A stretch of DNA of 34,176 nt from Actinomycetes bacterium. GTDB lineage: Bacteria > Actinomycetota > Actinomycetes > Actinomycetales > Cellulomonadaceae. The stretch lies in contig JAEWEJ010000215.1 in assembly GCA_023389455.1 (NCBI GenBank), forward strand, positions 1-34,176, given 5' to 3'. Shown piece by piece: positions 23,901 to 32,483 of this stretch (position 1 is the first letter of the stretch; every line of letters begins with the position of its first letter). The position numbers were made by a program, and so were the translations under genes. The notes under the pieces were generated by a model. That model was given only the letters and a program-made list of their open reading frames with translations. It searched no databases and was not told where the DNA came from.

Positions 23901-24422
23901 CTATCGGTCGCGATCGGCGTCGACTCGAGCAACGACGCCCGACGTCGTCGACGCTGCCAGCGCCGCCCGGACACGAACGAGCGCGTCGTCCGGGGTCTCG
24001 TGCTCCCAGAACCTCAGGACGCGCCAGCCCATCTCGGTGAGCACCCTGTCGGTGTCTCGGTCCCGCGCGGTGTTCGCGGCGAGCTTCTCACGCCACCAGT
24101 CGGAGTTCGTTCTCGGTCGGACGCCGTGGTCAGGACAACCGTGCCAGAAGCAGCCGTCGACGAACACGGCCAGCCTCGCGCGAGTGAAGGCTATGTCGAT
24201 CGTGCGGCGACGCTGGCCAGGAACCGGCCAGGCGACCCGGTACCGCAGCCCGGCGTGGTGGAGGACGGAGCGCAGAGCGATCTCTGGGGCCGTGTCACGT
24301 CGGCGCGCGTCGCTCATGCGCCTTGAGACCGCAGCCGAGCTCGAGCCTGGATGAGCAGGCACGGACACCGGGACGGGACCGGCGCCGGCCGTCTCAGGCG
24401 ACCGAGACCCGCGCTGGCTCAT
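23901..24422 (-). CDS. vsr: very short patch repair endonuclease Vsr
   Basis: The 173-residue product contains Arg-Arg-Asp-Thr-Ala-Pro-Glu, Thr-Ile-Asp-Ile-Ala-Phe with the catalytic Asp, Phe-Val-Asp-Gly-Cys-Phe-Trp-His-Gly-Cys-Pro-Asp-His (zinc and active-site residues), and Ala-Arg-Asp-Arg-Asp near Gly-Trp-Arg-Val-Leu-Arg-Phe-Trp-Glu. Vsr nicks next to T:G mismatches that arise when 5-methylcytosine deaminates, so it offsets the mutagenic cost of the adjacent Dcm. It starts inside the end of dcm (29-base overlap). No clear ribosome binding site is seen for ATG 24422; ATG 24317 is an alternative, but it leaves an unusually short N-terminus. Confidence 0.9.
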   Translation of the reverse strand: MSQRGSRSPETAGAGPVPVSVPAHPGSSSAAVSRRMSDARRRDTAPEIALRSVLHHAGLRYRVAWPVPGQRRRTIDIAFTRARLAVFVDGCFWHGCPDHGVRPRTNSDWWREKLAANTARDRDTDRVLTEMGWRVLRFWEHETPDDALVRVRAALAASTTSGVVARVDADRDR

Positions 24423-25920
24423 CGATCGCCAGGGCCAGCTGCTCGGAAACAGGGGTCGCCACGCCGCGCAGAGCTCCCCGCGCGCTCCTCGTCCCGTCGA
24501 AGAGCGCCCGGACGGCGGCGTCGCGAGCCGCTACCTCGGTCAGTGCCGGCTCGTGGTGGGCGAGAAACTGCGCGAGCGCGAGCCGCACAGCACCCACGTG
24601 GACGGCGTTGCCCAGCTGCTTGTACGAGTGCTTGTCGTCCTGCTGGTCGAGAAGATCGATCACCGCGTCTGGGAAGCCCTGGAGCCGGGCCGCTTCGCCC
24701 GGCGTGATCCGTCGCTTCCCCGGCCCGTAGATGGGCGCCTGGTTGATGGCGACCAACGCTGGTGCGTACGTCAGCGGCTTCACGCGAATGCCGGACGGGC
24801 GCAGCTGGATGAGGCAGTCCCACAGCGAGCTCGCGTCCTTGGCCTGCCACTCTAGCTTCTTGCGGCTCTCGGGGAAGTCCTTGATCGCGTCGAGAAGAGG
24901 CACGACGGTCTCGTGGTTCTTCAAGAAGAAGTCGCGATTCTTCTCGAGGAACTCGACTTTCCAGTCGTACCCGGCGGACGTCGCGGCAGCTACCTCAGCG
25001 TCGAACTTGTCATCGGGCATGCCCTGGTGCCTGAACCACAAGGGAAAGCCCGGCAGTCGTCGTACGCCGTCCCCGGGCCGCATCCCGCTCGTCTTCATGT
25101 GCTCGACGAGGAACCGCTGGAAGGTGTCGAGCCACGCTCTCTCGAGACTGTCCGGGCCGATACGGAACCGCGGCGGGACCTTGGCGTTCCGCTCGACAGC
25201 CGGCCGGCCGCCGTACAGCGCGAGCGGGGTCTGGTCGATCTGCCAGCAGGACGGGTCCCACGTGCCGTAGTCGAAGCCTGGGAACTCGGTCGTCTTCAGA
25301 GGGTCGAGGAGGTCTGACCGGATCGCCAGGATGTAGACCCGGTCGCGGACCTGGGGGGTCCCGCCGTGGTCGGGGTGGATCCGGTGCGGCGAGATGATCG
25401 TCGGGTCCTGCGAGACGGTGTAGCCGAACTCGCCGAGCGAGCGCACGATCGTCGCGAACGTGGTCTCTCGATGACGGGGACCGACGAGGTTGCGCACGTT
25501 CTCGAGGAACACGACCTTCGGCTGCTTCGCCTTGATGATCCGCAGCACGTTGTAGAAGAGCGTGCCGCGCGTCTCGTCGAGCACCCCGCGCTGGTGCCCC
25601 GACTTGCTGAACGCCTGGCACGGGAACCCTGCGGCGAGGACGTCGTGGTCGGGCACGTCGACGTCGTCACCAGCATGGTCGTCCGTGACGCCTTCGGGCA
25701 GCAACGGCGCTGCTGCGTTCACGTCGTTGGCGAAGTGGAACTGCTGGTCTCGCGGCAGCGGGTCGATCCATGCCTTCGTGTAGATCGATCGAGCCGGACC
25801 GTCGATCTCGGCCGCGTACACGCACCGCCCACCGAGCCCGTGGAGGCCCGCGTGGAAGCCGCCGATGCCTGCGAAGAGGTCGATGAAGGTGAACCGCTCG
25901 CCGCTGCCGACCTGGCTCAT
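24394..25920 (-). CDS. dcm: DNA (cytosine-5)-methyltransferase
   Basis: The 508-residue enzyme has motif I Phe-Ile-Asp-Leu-Phe-Ala-Gly-Ile-Gly-Gly at about 12-21, motif IV Gly-Phe-Pro-Cys-Gln with catalytic Cys101, and motif VI Glu-Asn-Val. Motif VIII is Gln-Val-Arg-Asp-Arg, motif IX Thr-Pro-Gly-Glu-Ala-Ala-Arg-Leu-Gln-Gly-Phe-Pro, and motif X Gly-Asn438-Ala-Val. The long variable region between VIII and IX (about 150 residues) is the target recognition domain; the recognised sequence cannot be read from it. ATG 25920 has a GGGAGGAGGG ribosome binding site; an in-frame ATG at 26013 would overlap the previous gene. No separate type II restriction enzyme is adjacent, so the mark probably serves the GHKL/Z1/Dru machinery. 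Confidence 0.93.
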   Translation of the reverse strand: MSQVGSGERFTFIDLFAGIGGFHAGLHGLGGRCVYAAEIDGPARSIYTKAWIDPLPRDQQFHFANDVNAAAPLLPEGVTDDHAGDDVDVPDHDVLAAGFPCQAFSKSGHQRGVLDETRGTLFYNVLRIIKAKQPKVVFLENVRNLVGPRHRETTFATIVRSLGEFGYTVSQDPTIISPHRIHPDHGGTPQVRDRVYILAIRSDLLDPLKTTEFPGFDYGTWDPSCWQIDQTPLALYGGRPAVERNAKVPPRFRIGPDSLERAWLDTFQRFLVEHMKTSGMRPGDGVRRLPGFPLWFRHQGMPDDKFDAEVAAATSAGYDWKVEFLEKNRDFFLKNHETVVPLLDAIKDFPESRKKLEWQAKDASSLWDCLIQLRPSGIRVKPLTYAPALVAINQAPIYGPGKRRITPGEAARLQGFPDAVIDLLDQQDDKHSYKQLGNAVHVGAVRLALAQFLAHHEPALTEVAARDAAVRALFDGTRSARGALRGVATPVSEQLALAIDEPARVSVA

Positions 25921-25960
25921 GGCCCTCCTCCCTGGCGCGACCCCCACGCGCTCGGGTGCA

Positions 25961-26010
25961 AGCTTACGGCTTCCCAGCCGTCGGTCAGGCCGACGCGGCA
26001 GCCGACGGCT
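25961..26010 (-). promoter_or_regulatory. promoter-like site with 9-bp inverted repeat upstream of dcm
   Basis: On the minus strand CTGACC (25988-25983) and TAAGCT (25966-25961) have a 16-base spacer and could be the -35 and -10 of dcm. A perfect 9-bp inverted repeat, AGCCGTCGG (26010-26002) and CCGACGGCT (25984-25976), spans the -35 region with a 17-base loop. It could act as an operator for tight control of the methylase, or as a weak terminator of the gene ending at 26010. There is no U-tract. Confidence 0.4.
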
Positions 26011-26777
26011 CACCGGTCCCAGCCCGGAAGCAGCTGGTCGAGCAGGTCGACCTCCGGGCTGTCCCCTCGCCGCATCGCTGATCGCGCGAGCAGGACGAGC
26101 TCGAGCCCGAGCCGGTGCTCCTCATCGTCCGCGCTCCGCACCTCAGGCCTGCGACCGTTCTGGATCGCGAACCGGACGACGTCGACGACCAGCGCGGGCA
26201 ACGCTGTCCCTCGCTCTTCCTCGTCCAGCCCCGTCAGCGTCGCGTTCGTGAGCGGCTCGACATCGTCCTCGAGGGCTCCTGGCGCCATCTCGGGCTGGGG
26301 CTGGGGCGCGGAGGCCCGGACCGGGGACCCCGCAGCACGCCCGAAAGGCGGGCGAGGTCGCTGCTTCGCTCGCACCCGCAGAACTGGAGCAGGGGCTACA
26401 GCTACGACCGGTACACGACTCCCACCGACTGTGCGCCGCTGCGGCGACGGCCCAGACCGTGCAACGGCGCCGAATGGCGGCGGCGTCCGTCTCGCTCGGC
26501 CCGCGCCGTGGTCGGTCGGCCCCCGATCGGGCAGCGCGCCTGAGGACTTCCCCGGCGCGGCCACCCGGAGCGGCGTCGATCCCACATCACGCCAACCCGG
26601 TGCCGCGGCGTCCAGGGCCGCCTCGACCGCCTGCGGAAGGAGCTTGACGCGCGCTTCAGCCCGAGCGTTGCTCAACCGGTTCGCGAGGTGGCGCTCATGA
26701 GACCCGGCGACCTTCTCCGGCCACCGCCCGAATTCTGCGATGAACAGGTGCAGATCCGAAGCCAGATCGCGATCCAT
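26010..26777 (-). CDS. protein with two helicase-associated-like repeats
   Basis: The function is not established. The 255-residue protein carries one repeat at each end: residues 7-62 (Phe-Ile-Ala-Glu-Phe-Gly-Arg-Trp-Pro, Glu-Arg-His-Leu-Ala, Ala-Leu-Asp-Ala-Ala-Ala-Pro-Gly-Trp) and about 197-253 (Phe-Ala-Ile-Gln-Asn-Gly-Arg-Arg-Pro, Glu-His-Arg-Leu-Gly, Leu-Leu-Asp-Gln-Leu-Leu-Pro-Gly-Trp). Both follow the helicase-associated (HA) pattern of GR-x-P, E-x-x-L and PGW, seen attached to defence helicases. A Pro/Arg/Ala-rich disordered linker lies between them. GGAG lies 5 bases before ATG 26777. The gene stands between the Zorya-like operon (113-base gap) and dcm, so it could serve either module as an adaptor for DNA or a helicase. 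Confidence 0.6.
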   Translation of the reverse strand: MDRDLASDLHLFIAEFGRWPEKVAGSHERHLANRLSNARAEARVKLLPQAVEAALDAAAPGWRDVGSTPLRVAAPGKSSGALPDRGPTDHGAGRARRTPPPFGAVARSGPSPQRRTVGGSRVPVVAVAPAPVLRVRAKQRPRPPFGRAAGSPVRASAPQPQPEMAPGALEDDVEPLTNATLTGLDEEERGTALPALVVDVVRFAIQNGRRPEVRSADDEEHRLGLELVLLARSAMRRGDSPEVDLLDQLLPGWDR

Positions 26778-26890
26778 CAGTACTCCACACAGCCATGTCT
26801 AGCGACGACGCTTCCTTGCGTTCCGCTGAACCTACAGTTGCCCACCGACAGCTTCGCACCCTGTGAGCGGCTCGGGCCACGCAACGACGC

Positions 26891-27904
26891 TCACCTCGAC
26901 GCGGGCACCGTCATGCCGCTTGGCCGGTAGACGTGGTCCCGGTGCCACTGCGCGTACTGCACGTCGATGACCGTCGCCCTCTCGGGCAGCACCACCCGCT
27001 CGAACAGGTGCGGCGCACCGAAGTACCGCTCCACCTCCGGGCGCCGGTCGCGGTCAGAAGCTAGGCTCGGTGCCACCGTGATGTGCAGGTCGTCCTCGAT
27101 GGTGAGCAGCCCCTGGTCGAACGCCGCGTCGTGGGTAGGGCAGGCAGCCAGACCGTTGGCGACGTGCAGCCGCTCGCGCTTTGTCGAGTCCCGCCAGGGC
27201 TTGATGTGGCTGGCCCGCAGCAGGTGCGAAGGCCCGGCGCTCGGCGCCGCGAACCCGCAGAAGACGCACGCATATCCGCAGTTGCCGAGGACGTCTCGCG
27301 CGAACCGGTGCTGACCGACCCGGACGGCGGCCAGCGTGATCCGCTCGGTCTCCCGCTCGTCGTACCCGGCGTCCGCGAACGTCCCGAGCACCTCCTCGAC
27401 GGCGAGCTCGAGGACGCTCGGCCCGAGCTCGTCCTGCCCGAGCAGCCGCACCTCTCCGCCGGCCTCGATGCCGAGGAAGTCCGGGAGCACGGTCTCGTCG
27501 ATACCCACGCGCCGTGCGCCGGCGAGGCACGCCCGGTACACCGCGGCAAGGTGCTCACGGTCGCTCCTCAGTGCGGCGGCCACGAGGACGTCGTTCTTGT
27601 TCCCCTTGGGCCGCGCCCCGTCGAGGTTGTCCATCTTGGCGATGACGCTCGTGGGCGGACGGCGGAACAGCCGCGCGAGCTCCGGCACGGGACGCGGCGC
27701 ATGCACCGCTGCCTTGTTGCTGAACCGTGAGCTGTCGACGAGGTACATCGCCGCAAGGCACAGGATGGTCTCGACCGGCGTGAAGTTCTCCTGGCGCTGG
27801 CCCCGCTCGACCGGCCTGCGATCGAGGATCGAGAGCCACTGCGTGCGGGCGTCCTTGGGCGTGAGGTCGAGGTAGTCGGACGGGGTGTAGCGCATCCGGA
27901 TCAT
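26891..27904 (-). CDS. HNH endonuclease coupled to the Zorya operon
   Basis: The 337-residue protein has an N-terminal helical domain (about 40-120) with Leu-Ala-Arg-Leu-Phe-Arg-Arg-Pro-Pro-Thr-Ser-Val, common in large HNH proteins. A C-terminal HNH site has Cys213-x2-Cys216, Ala-Ser-His233-Ile-Lys-Pro-Trp, Asn250-Gly-Leu and His258, followed by Phe-Asp-Gln-Gly-Leu. All catalytic residues are present, so an active DNA nuclease or nickase is expected. Its ATG overlaps the zorD stop (ATGA), so it is translated with zorABCD. In Zorya type II the effector ZorE is an HNH nuclease; whether this protein is a ZorE relative or an independent addition needs a profile search. Confidence 0.85.
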   Translation of the reverse strand: MIRMRYTPSDYLDLTPKDARTQWLSILDRRPVERGQRQENFTPVETILCLAAMYLVDSSRFSNKAAVHAPRPVPELARLFRRPPTSVIAKMDNLDGARPKGNKNDVLVAAALRSDREHLAAVYRACLAGARRVGIDETVLPDFLGIEAGGEVRLLGQDELGPSVLELAVEEVLGTFADAGYDERETERITLAAVRVGQHRFARDVLGNCGYACVFCGFAAPSAGPSHLLRASHIKPWRDSTKRERLHVANGLAACPTHDAAFDQGLLTIEDDLHITVAPSLASDRDRRPEVERYFGAPHLFERVVLPERATVIDVQYAQWHRDHVYRPSGMTVPASR

Positions 27905-30900
27905 GCCGCGCCCTCGTCACCGTCGGACGGATCCTTGAGCAGACCAGCACCAGACAACCCCAGCGCCCGCTCCAGCTCCTCCTGCCCCACCTCCTGCGGC
28001 ACCACCACCGCGTCCTTGAGCGCCACCTTGGAGCGCAGCAGCCGGTCGAGGTTGAGGTCGAAGGACTCGACGTGCGGGTGCAGCGCGATCGGGTAGTGCA
28101 CGTGGACCTCGCGCGTCTGGCCGATGCGGTGGACGCGGTCGGTGGCCTGCGCCTCCTTGGCGGGGTTCCAGTGCCGCTCGAGGTGGATGGCGTGGTTGGC
28201 GCCCACGACGGTGAGGCCGACGCCGACGGCGAGCGGTGACATGACGATGACGTTGAACGCGGGCACGGCCTCGAAGGCGCGGATCTTGGCGAGGCGGGTG
28301 TCGCCGGTGCCGGTGGCGGGGGTGTCGCCGTTGACGATGTCGACGCGCAGCCCGTAGATCTCGCGCAGCCACAGCGCGAGGGCGCGCTGCACGTCCTTGG
28401 TCTTCGCGAAGACGATCGCCTTCTCGCCGGCGGCTCGCACCTGGTCGAGCACGGTGCGGACCGTGACGAGCGTGCGGGCCGACTCGTCGACGCGGCGCGG
28501 GTCGGCGTCGAGCGTCCCGGTGAGCAGGCCGGGGTGGAGCGAGACCGCGCCGAGCTGGTGGAGTGTCTTGAAGGCCGCACCCTTGGCCCCGGCGCGGGCG
28601 CGGTGACCGTCGAGGGCGGCGTCGTAAGCAGCGACCTGGGCGGGCGGCATGAGCATCGGGTACTCGTGGACGAGCTTGGGAGGCAGGTCCTCGAGATGGT
28701 CCTCCTTGATGCGGCGCATCATGAACGGGCCCACCGCCTCGCGCAGCTCACGGCCGAGGCGCTCGTGCTCGGCGCCCGACGCCTGCTGCATGGGCTTGAC
28801 CCACTCGTCCTGGAACTGCGCCCACGTGCCGAGCAGCCCGGGCTGCGCGGTGTCGACGAGGGACCAGAAATCACGCAGCGAGTTCTCGACGGGCGTTCCG
28901 GTGGCCAGCAGCTTGAAGCGCGCCTTGAGGCCCTTGGCCGCGCGTGTCGCGAGGATCTCGGGGTTCTTCGTCGCCTGCGCCTCGTCGAGGACGACGATGC
29001 CCCAGTCGACGACGCCGAGGGAGACCTGGTAGCGGCGCAGCGTCTCGTACGTGGTGAGGACGAGGACACCGGGACGATCCAGCCGCGCCTCCTTCCAACC
29101 CTCACCGACCCGCAGCGCGACGTGGATGCGGTCCTCCCGCACCATGCCGTGCTCGTCGAGGTCGTCGGCCGAGGCGGCCGTCTCCCGGGTGGCGCCCCGC
29201 AGCCGGTAGTCCGCCAGCCCGGCACCCTGGAGGACGACGACGTCCGTGAACGGACCGTGCCGGGTACCGAACGTCGCCTCGATCTCCTGCAGCCAGTTCT
29301 CGAGCAGGGCGACCGGCATGACCGCGAGGGTCGGGGGCAGCTCGCGCCCCTCCTGCCGCAGCGGCCGGTAGGCCTCGCCGAGCGCGGCGAGGGCCATGAA
29401 CGTCTTGCCGAGCCCCATGTCGTCGGCCAGCAGGGCGCCCTGGATGCGTGTGTGCTCGTCCGGGGACGCCGCGAGCGCGGCCTGCATGAGACCGGCCATC
29501 CACTCGATGCCGGTGCGCTGGTGCGGGAACGGGTCACGACGCCAGGCAGCCTCGTTCAAAGGCACGACCGGACGCGCGCTCGCGGCACGCTCCCGCAGCC
29601 GTTCAGCACTGTCGGCGGCGTCGAGGATGTGCATGCCGACGGTGACGACCGGACCCGACTCGGTGACCTCCTCGACCGACGTCGGGCTCGCGTCCTCGAC
29701 CCCGAGGGCGTCGATCCGTCGGCGGGAGGCGTCGAGCGCCTCCTGCACGAGGCTGCGGTCGGAGACGTCGACGAGCTGCTCCCCCACCGGGACGACGGCC
29801 TCGCCGCTGTCCCAGGCGGCGGTGACGGCGCGCTCGATCTCGTCCTGCTGGGCCGCGTCACGCGCAGCGTACTCGAGCACCGCCGGCGGGCTGACGGTCG
29901 TCTGCGACCCGAACCAGTCGATGCCGCTCTCGACCGCCTCGTTGAAGGACACCGGCGCGATGACACCGAGGCCGGCGACACGGACGCTGAAGCGGATGTC
30001 GACGTCGACGAGCGCCGGGTCGTAGAACGATCCCGGGGCCTCGAACAGCCGGCGGGCCTGGTCGGCGGGGATGCGGGGACGCCGGCGGACCTCCTGGACA
30101 CCGGCGACCTGCTCGGGCTCGAGGAGGACGAGGGTGTTCTCGGCGCGGAGCACCGCGGCACGCCGTCCGTCGTCGGTCGGTCCGGCGCGCTCGTCTCGCG
30201 CACCCGCATCGAGGTGGTGCCAGCGCTTCGAGACGAGCGACCGATCGACCTCCGGGCCGAGGTCCGGCTCGACGACGAGCGACCCGTCCGGCTGCGGCTC
30301 GACGAGGATGCCCACCGACCGGGGGCTGACGGTCGTGAAGCTGTCGAGCGCACCGAGCGACACCCGGAAGTGCTCGTCGCGCACATCGCGATCCCCGTCG
30401 GTGGCGAGTCGCTGCGCCGCCTGGAGCTCGGCGACAAGGCGCACGTTGTCGATCTCGGATCGCGCGCCACTCGGCAACGCCGCGTGGTCCTCAACGGCAC
30501 GGAGCGCACGCAGCAGCGGCAGGCTGGTGCGGTGCAGCCGGCCACCGACGCGCACGACGGGGCCGCGACGCCGGGGTGCCTCGGGGTACGCGCCGACCTG
30601 CAGGTCCAGCTCGATCCCGAACTCCGGGTGGGCCGTCCACCGGTGGACATCGGCGTGGACGGAGCCCGTGAACCGTGCCGGCAGGTCGAGGACGTCCGCG
30701 TCCGCGTCGGCGAGCAGGACAAGCTCCTCAGCAGGGACGGAGAACCCATCGGCCAGGCGCTCGGCCCTGCCCTCGTCGACGAGGGCGTCGAGGACGTAGT
30801 ACTGCTCCTGGGCTGTCCGCTGGGCGCGCCCGTCCTGCATGAGCGCGAACGTCTCCGCGTCGGTGACGAAGCGTGTCTGCTCGCCGTAGTCGACGCGGAA

Positions 30901-30984
30901 GCCGGGCATCGGGGAGAACTCGTCGTCGGGGACGACGGGCTTGCGGCCCCGGATCCTGTCGATGAGCCCCACGGTCAGCGCCAC
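27901..30984 (-). CDS. zorD: ZorD-like SNF2-family ATPase (Zorya)
   Basis: The 1027-residue protein has a large N-terminal region (about 1-480) without known motifs, rich in beta strands. The SNF2 ATPase core follows: Asp-Asp-Met-Gly-Leu-Gly-Lys527-Thr, Leu-Asp667-Glu-Ala-Gln and Gly-Thr-Pro-Val-Glu-Asn. Lobe 2 has Val-Phe-Ala-Lys-Thr-Lys and motif VI Thr-Asp-Arg-Val-His952-Arg-Ile-Gly-Gln. Only about 75 residues follow motif VI, so no separate C-terminal nuclease domain is visible. In type I Zorya, ZorD is the DNA-processing effector that acts after ZorAB activation. It overlaps zorC by 10 bases and the HNH gene by 4 bases. Confidence 0.88.
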   Translation of the reverse strand: MALTVGLIDRIRGRKPVVPDDEFSPMPGFRVDYGEQTRFVTDAETFALMQDGRAQRTAQEQYYVLDALVDEGRAERLADGFSVPAEELVLLADADADVLDLPARFTGSVHADVHRWTAHPEFGIELDLQVGAYPEAPRRRGPVVRVGGRLHRTSLPLLRALRAVEDHAALPSGARSEIDNVRLVAELQAAQRLATDGDRDVRDEHFRVSLGALDSFTTVSPRSVGILVEPQPDGSLVVEPDLGPEVDRSLVSKRWHHLDAGARDERAGPTDDGRRAAVLRAENTLVLLEPEQVAGVQEVRRRPRIPADQARRLFEAPGSFYDPALVDVDIRFSVRVAGLGVIAPVSFNEAVESGIDWFGSQTTVSPPAVLEYAARDAAQQDEIERAVTAAWDSGEAVVPVGEQLVDVSDRSLVQEALDASRRRIDALGVEDASPTSVEEVTESGPVVTVGMHILDAADSAERLRERAASARPVVPLNEAAWRRDPFPHQRTGIEWMAGLMQAALAASPDEHTRIQGALLADDMGLGKTFMALAALGEAYRPLRQEGRELPPTLAVMPVALLENWLQEIEATFGTRHGPFTDVVVLQGAGLADYRLRGATRETAASADDLDEHGMVREDRIHVALRVGEGWKEARLDRPGVLVLTTYETLRRYQVSLGVVDWGIVVLDEAQATKNPEILATRAAKGLKARFKLLATGTPVENSLRDFWSLVDTAQPGLLGTWAQFQDEWVKPMQQASGAEHERLGRELREAVGPFMMRRIKEDHLEDLPPKLVHEYPMLMPPAQVAAYDAALDGHRARAGAKGAAFKTLHQLGAVSLHPGLLTGTLDADPRRVDESARTLVTVRTVLDQVRAAGEKAIVFAKTKDVQRALALWLREIYGLRVDIVNGDTPATGTGDTRLAKIRAFEAVPAFNVIVMSPLAVGVGLTVVGANHAIHLERHWNPAKEAQATDRVHRIGQTREVHVHYPIALHPHVESFDLNLDRLLRSKVALKDAVVVPQEVGQEELERALGLSGAGLLKDPSDGDEGAA

Positions 30985-32483
30985 CCTGCCCGGCGTCGCG
31001 CCAGGTCCGCGTAGTCGTTGGGGGTCATGAGTGCCCCTTCGTCAAGCCTGATGCCTCGGGACCGGAGGAAGTCGAGCGCAGTTCGGATCCACTCCCCACC
31101 GTGGTGGCTGATGCCGAGGTACATGTGCCCGCCGTGCGTGAGGACATGCCGGTCCGGGTAGGCGTCCCGCAGGTCGACCGCGTCGAACACCCTGGTCCGA
31201 CGATCGGCGATCGCGGGTACGCCTCCGATCCCCACGTACAGGTGCAGCTTGAAGTTGTGGGAGCCCTCGACGAGGGAGAACTCACCGGCGTCGAGGTAGA
31301 CGATCGCGGTGTCGCTCGAGATCCCGCCGCGGAGCCGCGCTGCGTCGATCGGCACCGCGGAGTGCCGGACGACCCACCTGCGGATGTCGTCACCGAGGAT
31401 GAGCCGGACGTCCTTGGCGCGGTCCTGCTCGTAGAGACCTTGGAGGAACAGCCGACGCCGCTCGAGCATGCGCTTCATGCTCTCGTTGCCGGTTTCCTGG
31501 GCGTAGGCGTCGACACCGTCGAGGAAGGCCCGCAGGTTGACGCCCTGCATCCACCTGACCGCCTGCCGGACCGCCTCCGGCGAGACGCGCGCCCACCAGG
31601 TCCGCCACTGCGTCGTCTCGTTCTTGGTGGGGTCACCGCCGATCGCGAGGACGGCCTCGAGCCAGGTGCTGCTCGGCCGGTGGGTGGGTTTCGTGCTCAG
31701 CGCCTCCAGCACCACGTGTCCGAAGCAGCGCCCGTCGGCACCGGTCGTCTCGGTGCGCTGGCGGGCGACGGCCTCATCCGTGATCGTGGCGAGGTACGGA
31801 AGCTCGGACGCCGAGGCGTCAGCCGCCTCGATCCACGCGAGGAAGTAGGCGTCCCGCGTCACCCGACCGAAGCGCGAGTCGAGCTGGGCCGACAACCCGT
31901 GCCCGCGGAACCAGGTCACCGGGTCGAAACCGCGTTGGGTGACGAGCCACGCGGCGAGGCGCTGCGGGCCGTCGGCCACGAACATCACCCCTGCATTGGC
32001 GCGCAGCGCCTCCACGACGTCACGCTGCCCCCGCGACGGTGCCGTCTCCACCGCGCTGCGGACGAGGTGTGCGAGCGCGTCGAAGGTGCCCGGCCGCCAC
32101 TCGTCCAGCAGGTCGAAGTGCTCGAGCAGGAGCGACGCCGCGGTGATGGTCGCCAGCCGGGAGAAGGACCCGGCGATGGCCAGCGACCGGAGCAGCCCGG
32201 GCGTCATCGTCGACCTCGCGAGCGGCTCGTCGTCGGACCAGACCGTCACGACCGCCCTGAGGAACCGGCGGTCACTCGCTCGGTTCACCAGAGCGTCGTG
32301 GTCACCGGCGGCGAGCAGTGCCCGCGCTTCGGCGACCAGCGCGTCGAAGTGACGCCCCGTTCCCGCGCGCGTGGTGATCCGGCCTGCGGCCTGCGCCCGC
32401 TCGTTCCAGGCGGCCGACATCGCGGGACGCCACTGCGGCAGCGTGACGGAGCGCGCGGGCAGGTCGACCAGCGTCGTCCTCAT
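30975..32483 (-). CDS. zorC: ZorC-like protein with EH_Signature domain (Zorya)
   Basis: The 502-residue, mainly helical soluble protein shows an EH_Signature-like region at about 265-420. This has Trp-Arg-Thr-Trp-Trp-Ala-Arg, Ala-Phe-Leu-Asp-Gly-Val, Arg-Arg-Leu-Phe-Leu-Gln-Gly-Leu and Arg-Arg-Trp-Val-Val-Arg-His. A C-terminal part contains Thr-His-Gly-Gly-His and Ser-His-His-Gly-Gly-Glu-Trp. ZorC proteins link the ZorAB membrane motor to ZorD and bind DNA in type I Zorya. ATG 32483 is chosen because it overlaps the zorB stop (ATGA); a longer form would run 230 bases into zorB. Confidence 0.85.
   Translation of the reverse strand: MRTTLVDLPARSVTLPQWRPAMSAAWNERAQAAGRITTRAGTGRHFDALVAEARALLAAGDHDALVNRASDRRFLRAVVTVWSDDEPLARSTMTPGLLRSLAIAGSFSRLATITAASLLLEHFDLLDEWRPGTFDALAHLVRSAVETAPSRGQRDVVEALRANAGVMFVADGPQRLAAWLVTQRGFDPVTWFRGHGLSAQLDSRFGRVTRDAYFLAWIEAADASASELPYLATITDEAVARQRTETTGADGRCFGHVVLEALSTKPTHRPSSTWLEAVLAIGGDPTKNETTQWRTWWARVSPEAVRQAVRWMQGVNLRAFLDGVDAYAQETGNESMKRMLERRRLFLQGLYEQDRAKDVRLILGDDIRRWVVRHSAVPIDAARLRGGISSDTAIVYLDAGEFSLVEGSHNFKLHLYVGIGGVPAIADRRTRVFDAVDLRDAYPDRHVLTHGGHMYLGISHHGGEWIRTALDFLRSRGIRLDEGALMTPNDYADLARRRAGWR

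Noticed and set aside
28534..31014. Long plus-strand open frame (826 codons) opposite zorD
   Set aside because: The SNF2 motifs are on the minus strand in the correct order; the plus-strand product is low-complexity and charged, a mirror of zorD codons.
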